A program made the position numbers and the translations under genes. A stretch of DNA of 53,610 nt, taken from a virus. The stretch spans positions 1 to 53,610 of IMG/VR virus record IMGVR_UViG_3300025098_000063. One strand, written 5' to 3'. The notes under the pieces were generated by a model that was not told where the DNA came from, did not search any database, and saw only the letters and a list, made by a program, of their open reading frames with translations. Shown in pieces: positions 1 through 7,961 of the stretch. Within the stretch, counting starts at the first letter, position 1; every line of letters starts with the position of its first letter.

Positions 1-1523
1 TGTCCTGTGTAGATCATTACTTCTCCACTAGATCCAGTGCTTGTATCTGATGTGTAGACCCCAATGTTCCCACTGTTTCCATTTGTTGGTGCATTTGTGT
101 AAATAGAAATCCCACCTGTCCCTGTAGTCCCTGTACCACTTTTAATCAAAAGACTCCCACTACCTCCACCTGCGTTATTCCCTGTTGCTATGGTAATAAT
201 GCCACTATTGCCACCATCTGTAGTACCTGTTTGTAAAAATACCTCACCACTTGGTCCAGAGCTTCCACTCACACCTGTATTATTTCCTGTATTTAAATAA
301 AGATCGCCCGATTGAGTGTTACTTGTTCCTGTTTTAAGCGTAGCATCACCACTTGCTCCTCCAGTTGCATTACCCGAATATAAACTAGCACCACCTGTAG
401 CACCACTTGTCGTAGTGCCAGAGTAGAAATCAAGAACACCCGATGTAGTGTGTCCTTGACCACTATAGATAGAAATCGCACCACTCGAATAAGTAGCGTT
501 ATTGGCTGTGCCTGTGTAGAGGTTAATCACTCCACTATTCCCATTGATAGTTGAGATGCCTGTTCTTATCTCAAGAGCACCTGTATTTGCTCCTGCGTTT
601 GAGGAGAATAAATACACAGAACCACTATCTAATGTTGCTGAAGAACCAGACTTTATAAAGACTGACCCACTACTACCTGTTGACGCTTGCCCCGACTCTA
701 ACTTTACAGTTCCACTTGAACCACTACCTTGTGGTAGACCACTCTTTACGGTTACAGCACCACTATTTCCGTCATTAGGTTCACCACTTTGGATCGTGAT
801 AGCACCACTAGTTCCATCCTCTGTAGTTCCCGACCCTATTGTGATAGCACCACTGTTTCCTGTATCTGTATTACCTGTGAGTATGTTCATCAGTCCAGAG
901 TTGGCACTAGATGTATTCCCAGTGATTAGCTCAATTTTACCCGACTCGTTAGTTCCCCCTTGCCCTGTCTTAACATCGACATCCCCTGTGCTTCCTGCGT
1001 TTGCAGTTGAGCTTGTGCTACCACTCTCTATGGTTATATCCCCACTTGCTGAACTCGTGTGGTTGTGAGGATTGCCAGATTTGATTGTGATTGGACCAGA
1101 CTCTGTGTTTTGAGCAGAGACATCGCCTGTTTGTATGCTAATCAATCCTGTTGTTGTTGTGCTTGTGCTTGTTGTAAGGATGTTCTCTTTATCAACTCCC
1201 CCTGTTGAAAGGTAAATTCCCCCAAAGGTACTTAAGGGAGGTTCGGTTAAGTTTGATCCCCCAAAGATATAGACATTACCTGCATAAAGTCCATCACCAG
1301 AGTTGATGGTAACATCTCCACCCATTCTTCCATGACCACTATCTCCTGCTTCAACAGTCACAGATCCCGAATAGGCTCCTGTTGTTCCGTTAGAGCCAGA
1401 GATTAGAACACCGACTTCTTTCTCATCGACTAGAGATGTGTCGGCAGAGTTCGGCTCAACTTTGATAGCTTTTGCTTTGTTTTGAGCTTCTATAGTTTTT
1501 TGTATCGCAGTAAGTGTAGACAT
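1..1523 (-). CDS. beta-solenoid repeat protein, probable tail fibre or virion decoration (partial, 3' end outside window)
   Basis: An open minus-strand frame runs from an ATG at 1523, with AAGGAGAA seven bases upstream, for about 507 codons to the window edge without a stop. The first ~50 residues (start MSTLTAIQKTIEAQNKAKAI) look helical. The rest is a low-complexity array of 13-17-residue units of the type SGNSGAITIxSGxxxx, alternating S/T-G turns with short hydrophobic strands, as expected for a beta-solenoid. Such arrays are typical of fibres and surface proteins in large phages. The body is almost free of Cys and Trp. It is the last visible gene of the leftward block. The C-terminus, where a receptor-binding or chaperone domain would lie, is not visible. 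Confidence 0.8.
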   Translation of the reverse strand, partial: MSTLTAIQKTIEAQNKAKAIKVEPNSADTSLVDEKEVGVLISGSNGTTGAYSGSVTVEAGDSGHGRMGGDVTINSGDGLYAGNVYIFGGSNLTEPPLSTFGGIYLSTGGVDKENILTTSTSTTTTGLISIQTGDVSAQNTESGPITIKSGNPHNHTSSASGDITIESGSTSSTANAGSTGDVDVKTGQGGTNESGKIELITGNTSSANSGLMNILTGNTDTGNSGAITIGSGTTEDGTSGAITIQSGEPNDGNSGAVTVKSGLPQGSGSSGTVKLESGQASTGSSGSVFIKSGSSATLDSGSVYLFSSNAGANTGALEIRTGISTINGNSGVINLYTGTANNATYSSGAISIYSGQGHTTSGVLDFYSGTTTSGATGGASLYSGNATGGASGDATLKTGTSNTQSGDLYLNTGNNTGVSGSSGPSGEVFLQTGTTDGGNSGIITIATGNNAGGGSGSLLIKSGTGTTGTGGISIYTNAPTNGNSGNIGVYTSDTSTGSSGEVMIYTG

Positions 1524-1574
1524 GATGCGTTCTCCTTAAAGGTGATCTTTACATCATACTACACAATAAAAGAT

Positions 1575-1877
1575 TTATGAGAGAACTGCCTCTATGATTT
1601 CTTCTGTAACTTGAGACACATTCTTTCTTCTACCTTTTTCGATAAAGACTTTGCGTTTGTTGACTTGGACGACCCACACATCTTTTTTGATAGCGTAGCT
1701 ATAGGAAACTTCAATCAGACCTTTGTTGAGTTGAACCTTAAATGATCTGTTAGAGGATCTTTGGAAAGTATCTCTCTCTGGTCTATTCTTAAAGAACACC
1801 ATGATTTCGTGAGAGATAAGGGAGTGGATCTCGCCCAACCCTTCAAGGATATATTCGTTTAGGCTAACATTGTTCAT
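1575..1877 (-). CDS. hypothetical protein, 100 aa
   Basis: The ATG follows directly on the TAA of the gene upstream (TAAATG), so translation is probably coupled. The protein is basic in its second half (KKDVWVVQVNKRKVFIEKGRRK) with alternating hydrophobic positions suggesting beta strands, and ends in a short helix (TEEIIEAVLS). I recognise no family. It is the third gene of a leftward run that starts at 3880 and precedes the beta-solenoid gene. Confidence 0.6.
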   Translation of the reverse strand: MNNVSLNEYILEGLGEIHSLISHEIMVFFKNRPERDTFQRSSNRSFKVQLNKGLIEVSYSYAIKKDVWVVQVNKRKVFIEKGRRKNVSQVTEEIIEAVLS

Positions 1878-2444
1878 TTATACACCGTCTATAGGATGCC
1901 GAAAGTCGTATTCTTTTAGCATCTCATATTCCATAAAGGCCATGATGATCTTCACGACATCACCATGAGTCCAAGAAATGCCCTCATTAGATTCTACAGG
2001 GTCTAACTCGGTTTCTTCATCGGGAGGTGGGATGTTGGTGATGATCTTTGCTTTTATTGTTTTCTTGCTTTGAGCGAGAGCTTTTACTGTTCTGTGAGTG
2101 CCATCAATGATCTCACCATCCCATATTAGAATGGGGTATGATAGGTCGGCCTCTAAGCAACGCTCGATATGTTCCGAAGGGTGTGTTTGACCCCAATACC
2201 AATCTTCTTGAAACGAGGCAGGTATTTCCCAATCGACAGGCTCTAAAGACTCAACTTCGAGCCATAACTTCTCTATATCCCAAGCGTACCTTATATCTCC
2301 AATAACTGTACTGAACTGCTGACCCATATCTTCTTTATATCCTATGAGATCTAATGCTTTGTCTCCATAAATAGTTACGGGCTTCGGCATGATTAAAAAG
2401 TTGTAAACATATACGCTTATGATACCGAGAAGATATGAGAACAT
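1878..2444 (-). CDS. ParB/sulfiredoxin-fold-like protein
   Basis: Residues ~103-135 read YPILIWDGEIIDGTHRTVKA, the D-G-x-H-R signature of the ParB N-terminal (ParB-like nuclease/sulfiredoxin) fold, which binds or hydrolyses nucleotides in chromosome-partition proteins and some phage proteins. The start at 2444 is preceded by AAGGG at good spacing and gives a hydrophobic stretch at residues 4-18. An internal ATG at 2390 would remove it but has no visible ribosome site. No helix-turn-helix follows, so this is not a full ParB partition protein. It starts 2 nt after the stop of the gene upstream. The substrate is unknown. Confidence 0.6.
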   Translation of the reverse strand: MFSYLLGIISVYVYNFLIMPKPVTIYGDKALDLIGYKEDMGQQFSTVIGDIRYAWDIEKLWLEVESLEPVDWEIPASFQEDWYWGQTHPSEHIERCLEADLSYPILIWDGEIIDGTHRTVKALAQSKKTIKAKIITNIPPPDEETELDPVESNEGISWTHGDVVKIIMAFMEYEMLKEYDFRHPIDGV

Positions 2445-2446
2445 AA

Positions 2447-3880
2447 TCAGACCCTTATTTTGTAGTGTTTGATGAGATCTTCCCTAATCTTAGTCACATA
2501 AGCATCATCGCAGGTTTCATTGATAAGTGCGTTTCTTAGATTTCTAAGGTACTTAACTACTCTATCGTCCTCGTGATTTTTACTAAGCTCTTTTAAAAGT
2601 GCAGGATGATCCCATTCACCTGTGTATTTCTTGCTCTCTTCATTTGTAAGATAAACGACACATAAGACTCCATAAGGTGCATTTTTGTCTGAGTAGACTC
2701 GCATAACCCTTCTTATGTATGTGTTTTCTTCGTTAGATCTGTCATGCTTGTATCCCTCTCGTTCATCCAATGTCTTTAGGACTTTTTCAAGGGACTCTAC
2801 AGGGTACTCAAGCACTAAACCTTGCATAGACCCACCTGGTTTAGTGCCTATGATTAAGTGTCCATGTCTATTTTCGGACATGACATTGAAAGACCTAGAG
2901 ATTGAGTTAATATGACCTTTCCAACTGTTCGTGATCAGATCTTCGTGTTCTGGTTCGCTCATAAGCGTTCCGTAAGCAAAGACCCTAAATACTTTTTCAT
3001 TCGGGGGAGGTGCTTCTACCACTTCCTCTTTGACTTCAATCTCTTCAATGACGACTTTGTTTTCCTTGTTCGAGGTGACTCGTTTTACTTCGAGCTTGCA
3101 TCGTGAAGGCTTCTTGAAGTGTTTTTCATACCCAACGAACTCGGAGTCTTGATCGACTAAGTACATAGTCATCGTTCGTGTTTTTGCATCGAACAGGAAC
3201 TGATTTGATGTAAACATACCATCTGGTACTTTACGGACAACATTGTTAGGGTTTGGTACATCTTTGAGTCTAAGAGCAAAGAGCTTTTTGATGATGTCCT
3301 CTGATTTCTTGGGTTTGCTTTCAAGGACTCCCATCATGGTTTCATATCGTGTTTCGGAGGACTCACGATCATCACCAGAGACATATCCTGCATCTGAGTA
3401 GTAGATCCCATGATTTGTACGAACAAAGTTCTTTTCAAGGATCTCATCTACTTTAGCATCATGTTTTGAGGTTTGTTCTATAACGAAAGCGTGTCTCTCG
3501 TCCGAGATCATTGTATGTCCTTTAACACCGGTCTTGAGGTGTGTGAGGATATGCAATGCTTGTAGGAGAGAAGTACATTCTAAAGCTGATATGATCCGAT
3601 GGGCATCTTGAGAAAATCGTATTGCTTTAGATTTCTTTTTTGTACCCTCTTTTTCATCTTCGAGAACCATTAGAGCCGCGTTAGAGACAACAATCCCATG
3701 CTCGTTAATGCCTTCGACCCAACCTGTACGCTCATCTTTGAAATACAGGATTTCAACTCCATTGTCAGAGATGATGTGGTGGACTCGAATGTCGGGGATA
3801 TAGTTTCTGTCTCTATTTTTAAAGACCCACTTTTTATCGCCAATATGGGTGATAGCGATTACACAGGATTGCTTTATCAT
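2447..3880 (-). CDS. bifunctional protein: Ntn-hydrolase-like N-terminus fused to gamma-glutamylcyclotransferase-like C-terminus
   Basis: The first ~250 residues resemble NRDE/C45-type Ntn hydrolases: Cys6 near the N-terminus as a candidate nucleophile, KNRDRNY at 21-27 (like the NRDE motif), GWVEGINEHGIVVSNAAL at 53-70, and VRTNHG at 153-158. An acidic/Pro-rich linker (~275-295) leads to a gamma-glutamylcyclotransferase fold: VFRVFAYGTLM at 297-307 (YGTLM substrate loop) and LDEREGY at 371-377, where Glu375 fits the catalytic glutamate. GGCT enzymes release 5-oxoproline from gamma-glutamyl compounds; C45-type enzymes cut or form amide bonds. The five residues before Cys6 would have to be removed for classical Ntn chemistry. 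The pairing suggests gamma-glutamyl or peptide chemistry, which is inference. Confidence 0.65.
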   Translation of the reverse strand: MIKQSCVIAITHIGDKKWVFKNRDRNYIPDIRVHHIISDNGVEILYFKDERTGWVEGINEHGIVVSNAALMVLEDEKEGTKKKSKAIRFSQDAHRIISALECTSLLQALHILTHLKTGVKGHTMISDERHAFVIEQTSKHDAKVDEILEKNFVRTNHGIYYSDAGYVSGDDRESSETRYETMMGVLESKPKKSEDIIKKLFALRLKDVPNPNNVVRKVPDGMFTSNQFLFDAKTRTMTMYLVDQDSEFVGYEKHFKKPSRCKLEVKRVTSNKENKVVIEEIEVKEEVVEAPPPNEKVFRVFAYGTLMSEPEHEDLITNSWKGHINSISRSFNVMSENRHGHLIIGTKPGGSMQGLVLEYPVESLEKVLKTLDEREGYKHDRSNEENTYIRRVMRVYSDKNAPYGVLCVVYLTNEESKKYTGEWDHPALLKELSKNHEDDRVVKYLRNLRNALINETCDDAYVTKIREDLIKHYKIRV

Positions 3881-3892
3881 AACTAAACCTCT

Positions 3893-5338
3893 TTAGACAT
3901 GAGCGAGCGAATATGCTCGCCTAAATCTACTATTTTCACGAAGCATTTGATGGATCTGTCGTACAGCCGCTCTCCTAAAGATCTTCTTGAAGAGTGATTT
4001 CCCACCTTCCCATATACTCTTTGCGACCCCTCCTAAGAACTTGAAGCTCCGAGCGAGGTCTTTAAATATAGCAGGGGCAAGTGCGGCTGCCGAAACACCT
4101 AGCTTACGCACAATCTGTGCTGTTGCCTTTGTGTCTGTGAGAATGCAGATCAGTAAGATTACAGCGAGGATTTTAACGATCCCTACACCGACTACAGCGA
4201 GTCCTGTTTTCATTAACAGGGCAATGGCGGCCGTTTTAAGGATAAACATACCCACATAAACTACGATCAACTTATGGTCGGGCATATCTTTGAATGTAGA
4301 CTTATTAAAGTCTTCCCATTTAGTCATCGCCCAATTTTTAAGCGTAATGTCTTTAGGGTTTATACCTAAAGAGTTTCTTATTTCATCAGTGCCAATACCT
4401 GCCACCTCTGAAACTTGGTGTGGAGTTCTAGCAGAGATGAGTTTACCCATCATTTTAAGGGTTGCACTGAAGTTCCCTGCCTTTTGTAGTCGGTCAGCAA
4501 TCAAACGCTCATATTCGGTCTTAGGCTTAGTATTTGCGTCTACTAAGGTGTGTAGTTTCTTAGTTAGACCTTTAGCTTTAAGGACATTTGCAATGAGGGT
4601 GAACTCACCTTTATGTAGACCAAAGAGCTTAGTCTTGAAGTTATTGATGATTTCAGAGAAGTAGCTCAAACCGACTTGGTTTTTGACCTGTGGATCATCG
4701 AGTTGATCCATCATATCATCCATTGTTCCAGCATACGCTGTCTTTGAGTCGCTAAGGATCGCAGAGTAAACTCTACGCATACGCTCAAACTCTCTAGCGT
4801 TCCCTGTGGCTAAGATAGCCCTACGGATCATTTGGTTTTGCTGATGTGCTACTAACACATTATGGATGCTTGCTTGACGATTTCTCATGCGAGAACCTTC
4901 TTTCTTTTTGGTGTGCTTATTATTCCAAGCCTTCCACTTAGCGTGTTGAGGGCTGGATTTGAGTGAGGGATCATGCCCCCAATTTTTGAGACTAATCTCC
5001 CATTTGGACATACCCGACCCTCCAATTATTTCTCCAGGCTTTCCTCCGAGCATACGAGAGTTGAAGCCATTTTCTTGAGAAGCATTGTCGAAATCTTGAG
5101 CTGACCAATCCTCGAACTTTTTCTCTTTTCGCCTTTTGATACGATGGAATGAGTCATACCCCGACTGTATCCCACCTTCTTCTTTTGCTTTGCTACGGTT
5201 AATAGAAGCTAGAAGTCTGTGGTCATTAACAGCCCATTCGTCAAGTGCCTTCTGACTCATATTAATGAGCTTATGCCACTTGTCGTATATCTCTTTTTTT
5301 TCCTCGTCCGAGCGAGGTTTTGCGTATCTATAAGGCAT
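3893..5338 (-). CDS. large hypothetical protein with C-terminal membrane segments
   Basis: 481 aa. The N-terminal ~150 residues are rich in Trp, Lys and Asn (DKWHKLINMSQKALDEWAV, SKWEISLKNWGHDPSLKSS). A helical middle follows, then an uninterrupted hydrophobic stretch at ~357-400 that could form two membrane helices, then a basic tail (KSLFKKIFRRAAVRQIHQM). It is the first leftward gene behind the class B box at 5372-5386. The combination could fit a protein carried in the virion and inserted in a host membrane, but nothing proves that. No family recognised. Confidence 0.6.
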   Translation of the reverse strand: MPYRYAKPRSDEEKKEIYDKWHKLINMSQKALDEWAVNDHRLLASINRSKAKEEGGIQSGYDSFHRIKRRKEKKFEDWSAQDFDNASQENGFNSRMLGGKPGEIIGGSGMSKWEISLKNWGHDPSLKSSPQHAKWKAWNNKHTKKKEGSRMRNRQASIHNVLVAHQQNQMIRRAILATGNAREFERMRRVYSAILSDSKTAYAGTMDDMMDQLDDPQVKNQVGLSYFSEIINNFKTKLFGLHKGEFTLIANVLKAKGLTKKLHTLVDANTKPKTEYERLIADRLQKAGNFSATLKMMGKLISARTPHQVSEVAGIGTDEIRNSLGINPKDITLKNWAMTKWEDFNKSTFKDMPDHKLIVVYVGMFILKTAAIALLMKTGLAVVGVGIVKILAVILLICILTDTKATAQIVRKLGVSAAALAPAIFKDLARSFKFLGGVAKSIWEGGKSLFKKIFRRAAVRQIHQMLRENSRFRRAYSLAHV

Positions 5339-5371
5339 TACGATAACTCCTGTTCTTTCATATAGTTTGGT

Positions 5372-5386
5372 CTATAAATAAACTAC
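5372..5386 (-). promoter_or_regulatory. class B promoter-like box
   Basis: On the minus strand this reads GTAGTTTATTTATAG, 34 bases before the ATG at 5338. It matches the recurring class B consensus TAGTTTATTTATA(G) found before many leftward genes here. It lies back to back with the plus-strand class A box at 5399, so the two form a divergent promoter region. Confidence 0.6.
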
Positions 5387-5398
5387 AACAGAGTGAGC

Positions 5399-5416
5399 GT
5401 AACCCCTTATCTATGG
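5399..5416 (+). promoter_or_regulatory. class A promoter-like box
   Basis: Reads GTAACCCCTTATCTATGG. The near-identical motif recurs at 5963, 7496, 18368, 18759, 23672, 23802 and 24078 on the plus strand and at 18295 and 32627 on the minus strand, each a few tens of bases before a gene with a strong ribosome site. The TTATCTATA part is the likely -10 region. Confidence 0.65.
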
Positions 5417-5464
5417 ATTAGTGTCGATAAGACTATTCCCCCCACTCTAACAAGGAGAAAAACT

Positions 5465-5959
5465 ATGAGCTTTGCTTTTAAAACAACAAACAAGAACGCA
5501 AAAGGCTACTATCAACAAGCCTATACTGATCGCATCTTTTCGATCAAAGACCTCGTGTCTCACTCTGTTTCAGAAGCAGGTTATGACCTGCAAACAGAGG
5601 GCTTTTATCTAGGTCGTATTGACCTTGATAAAGGTCAAGTGGTCAGTGTTGACTTCGCAGTATCTTCAAGACGAGAGGGTACAGAAACGAGTGGTGTATC
5701 TCTAGGTGGTGGATCAATCGGGAAAGGTATATGGGGCAATCAATGGGTTGTCTCCATGTCATCTTTGACCATGAACGGTGAGAGACAGCAAGTGAAGCAG
5801 TTCTTGTTCACTCAACCGATGTTGAGTCGATACTCCGATAGCTTATCAGACCTTACTGTAAAGCGTAATCATACTAAGTTGGTTAAAGACCACTTAGAGC
5901 GATCAACCACAGACATGATCAGCTTCCTCAAACACTATCTGAAAAGAGTGCAAGGTTAG
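5465..5959 (+). CDS. hypothetical protein, 164 aa
   Basis: ATG at 5465 is chosen because CAAGGAGAAA lies just upstream. A longer frame from 5393 would begin inside the class A box. The protein starts MSFAFKTTNKNAKGYYQQ, has a Gly/Ser-rich middle (SGVSLGGGSIGKGIWGN) and a basic helical C-terminus (KDHLERSTTDMISFLKHYL). It is the first gene of the rightward run and has its own class A box. No family recognised. Confidence 0.6.
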   Translation: MSFAFKTTNKNAKGYYQQAYTDRIFSIKDLVSHSVSEAGYDLQTEGFYLGRIDLDKGQVVSVDFAVSSRREGTETSGVSLGGGSIGKGIWGNQWVVSMSSLTMNGERQQVKQFLFTQPMLSRYSDSLSDLTVKRNHTKLVKDHLERSTTDMISFLKHYLKRVQG

Positions 5960-5962
5960 AGT

Positions 5963-5980
5963 GTAACCCCTTATCTATAG
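5963..5980 (+). promoter_or_regulatory. class A promoter-like box
   Basis: GTAACCCCTTATCTATAG, the best match to the class A consensus. It starts 3 bases after the stop of the gene ending at 5959 and 57 bases before the ATG at 6020. Confidence 0.7.
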
Positions 5981-6019
5981 ACCTATGTAATCAACTTCCA
6001 CTTCGACAAGGAGAACACT

Positions 6020-6247
6020 ATGTCTCGTACACATAATCATCGTAAACCAGCATATGAGGGTGGAGAGCCTAAGTCTTGGCACTCTCGTTGGTCATCACCT
6101 GCTTCACAGTCTGCTAATCGCAGACGAGATCAGAACAAGACTCGCTCTATCTGGAAAGTTGCTCTTGAGCAACTCCCTACTGAGGCTTGGGAAGATGGAG
6201 TGTCTCTTCGGTTCGGTAGAAGCCACTTTTTAGGTCATATACACTAA
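6020..6247 (+). CDS. hypothetical basic protein, 75 aa
   Basis: ATG with AAGGAGAA nine bases upstream. Very rich in Arg, His and Ser in the first half (RTHNHRKPAYEGGEPKSWHS), which may bind nucleic acid. It lies behind a class A box and is followed after 21 bases by a small zinc-finger gene. No family recognised. Confidence 0.6.
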   Translation: MSRTHNHRKPAYEGGEPKSWHSRWSSPASQSANRRRDQNKTRSIWKVALEQLPTEAWEDGVSLRFGRSHFLGHIH

Positions 6248-6268
6248 ATACCTAGAAAGGGGTCAATA

Positions 6269-6475
6269 ATGAAAACCTGTGATCGCTGTGGAGTCCAAAC
6301 TAAGACATACACGATGAGTATGTTCAACACGCAGGAGATTTGTCCAGTGTGTAAAGAAGAGGAGCGTAAGCACCCTCGCTACCAAGAGGCTTGCGAAGCT
6401 GACAGGGAAGCCATTGTGCGTGGCGACTATAACTTTAAGGGAATAGGCTGGACAGCCCTACACTCAAGTAAGTAA
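6269..6475 (+). CDS. small zinc-finger protein, 68 aa
   Basis: CDRCG at residues 4-8 and CPVC at 25-28 make a CxxC...CxxC zinc-ribbon pair. The rest is acidic and helical. AAAGGGG precedes the ATG. Small two-knuckle proteins of this kind are common in large phages, and the role (regulator or nuclease helper) is unknown. The stop is followed 4 bases later by the ATG of the HTH-repeat gene, so the two are probably co-translated. Confidence 0.6.
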   Translation: MKTCDRCGVQTKTYTMSMFNTQEICPVCKEEERKHPRYQEACEADREAIVRGDYNFKGIGWTALHSSK

Positions 6476-6479
6476 GTAA

Positions 6480-7499
6480 ATGACAGATAGACTAAAAATA
6501 CCTATGGATAAAGTTATCGCTGATTATCAGCGAGGGATGAACACAGAAGCACTTGCTGAAAAGTATGGTGGTTCGGGTCGGACAATCCAAAGAAGGCTGA
6601 AAAAAGCAGGTGTGTGGGAAGCCTACAAGAACCCGAATAGTCTTTTTTATGAGGACGATCCTACAGAGCCTCCTGTGGACTATGAATCAAGGTGTGTCGA
6701 ACTTGAAGAAACTCTTGATCTCCTTGTAAAACAGATCAGTGGTGGACATATCTATCACCCTCAAGACTCAACCCTTGCAAGAGTCTTAGAGTCCAAATGT
6801 GAGTCTGATATAGCATCGGCTATCGAGATCAGCCTCAGACAACACTATCTTGAGGAAGCAATCGCCTTACGGTTTAAAGACTTGCGTAGAGCGAATGTTA
6901 GCTTAGATGGCATCTGGTTAACCCTTTCGGAAGGGTATGCTCTACCTGTGTCCAAAGTGAAGCGTGTAGTCTCTAATCAACTTGGTGATGTATCTTCGAG
7001 GTATGAACTCTTTAAGAGTGAGATCATTGAGGCATACCTCAATGGTGCTTCTACTAGAGACTTGGGTTTTCAATGGGATACCTCAACCGATGTGATGAGG
7101 AGACAACTTAGAGTATGGGGTGTATCTGACTCAAATAGAGTGAAGAAGAAACGCATCAGACATGACCACAGAGACCAACTACCTATGCAAGACATCATCA
7201 AAGACTACAAGGCTAATATGCCGATGACTAGGTTGGAACAGAAATACTATGTATCAGCATCTTTCATCGAAAAGTGTTTGAGAAAGATGGGTGTGCCTAA
7301 GCGACCACCTCTCCCGACAGGGGCGAAACCAAAACAAGTGGAGTCTACAACCTTAAGCCTACTTGTCTCTGACTATAATGCAGGGTCTGGCGTGAGCTTC
7401 TTGAGTAGAAAGTACAACTTGAGTCGGTCTTCAATCAAACGGTCTTTAGAGCAAGCAGGTGTTGAGTTGAGGCGAAAAGGGCGATCAAAGAAAGTGTAA
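6480..7499 (+). CDS. protein with four repeated helix-turn-helix-like units
   Basis: 339 aa with at least four ~37-residue copies of the pattern I-x2-DY-x2-G-x5-LA-x-KY-x2-S-x2-I-x-R-x-L-x3-GV, at about residues 9-45, 178-216, 236-272 and 292-328. Each looks like a resolvase- or homeodomain-type HTH. The segment between units 1 and 2 is a different, helical region. Four tandem units could read an extended DNA site. I infer a DNA-binding regulator. The gene at 7962 carries four related units. The ATG has no clear ribosome site and sits after a GTAAGTAAGTAA run, so coupling to the gene upstream is likely. Confidence 0.65.
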   Translation: MTDRLKIPMDKVIADYQRGMNTEALAEKYGGSGRTIQRRLKKAGVWEAYKNPNSLFYEDDPTEPPVDYESRCVELEETLDLLVKQISGGHIYHPQDSTLARVLESKCESDIASAIEISLRQHYLEEAIALRFKDLRRANVSLDGIWLTLSEGYALPVSKVKRVVSNQLGDVSSRYELFKSEIIEAYLNGASTRDLGFQWDTSTDVMRRQLRVWGVSDSNRVKKKRIRHDHRDQLPMQDIIKDYKANMPMTRLEQKYYVSASFIEKCLRKMGVPKRPPLPTGAKPKQVESTTLSLLVSDYNAGSGVSFLSRKYNLSRSSIKRSLEQAGVELRRKGRSKKV

Positions 7500-7513
7500 C
7501 CCCTCATTTATAG
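7496..7513 (+). promoter_or_regulatory. class A promoter-like box overlapping a stop codon
   Basis: GTAACCCCTCATTTATAG. The TAA within GTAA is the stop codon of the gene ending at 7499, so the promoter is fused to the end of the preceding reading frame. The next ATG is at 7550 with GAAAGGAGAA. Confidence 0.65.
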
Positions 7514-7549
7514 GATCACATAAGCCGAAACTCTTGAAAGGAGAATGAC

Positions 7550-7957
7550 ATGGCATACGACTTTGAAACAATCAAACAACTCCACAATAAAACCCTTGAG
7601 CGTGTGGAAAAAAGTGGCGATGAACAACTGTGGTTCTACACCACAGACAACAAAGCTATAAAAATGTACCACTCACAAGACTGTTCTGAGAGCGTCTACA
7701 TTGAAGACATCGCAGGTGATCTCAATGATCTTGTAGGCAACCCAATCCTTCGTGCAGAGGTTCGTACAGAGGACGGACAGTCATCTTATGGTGATCTCAC
7801 CTATACCTACTATGAGATTGCTACCATCAAGGGTAGCGTGACGATCCGATGGTATGGGTCAAGTAATGGCTACTACTCTACGAGTGTCTATCTTGCTTCA
7901 TACGATGTCGATGACGAGGGAGATGTTGTTTGGTCTAGTGAAGATATAGACTGGTAA
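7550..7957 (+). CDS. DUF7448-like protein
   Basis: 135 aa. The middle and end match the family I know as DUF7448: LWFYTTDNKAIKMYHSQDC, SESVYIEDIAGDLNDLVG and GSVTIRWYGSSNGYYSTSV. The family is widespread in phages and bacteria with unknown function; the conserved HxQDCCESVYIEDI core suggests a compact beta-rich fold. The ATG has GAAAGGAGAA upstream and lies behind a class A box. The gene at 7962 follows after 4 bases. Confidence 0.8.
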   Translation: MAYDFETIKQLHNKTLERVEKSGDEQLWFYTTDNKAIKMYHSQDCSESVYIEDIAGDLNDLVGNPILRAEVRTEDGQSSYGDLTYTYYEIATIKGSVTIRWYGSSNGYYSTSVYLASYDVDDEGDVVWSSEDIDW

Positions 7958-7961
7958 TACT

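Noticed and set aside
544-1068. Plus-strand 174-codon Pro/Leu/Ser-rich frame
   Set aside because: It is the antisense of the beta-solenoid repeat gene, has no ribosome site, and its composition is the complement of the SG-rich repeat.
5372-5386. T4-type late promoter TATAAATA
   Set aside because: TATAAATA is present but on the strand opposite to the gene it precedes; reading in the gene's direction gives TATTTATA, so the T4 rule is not met.
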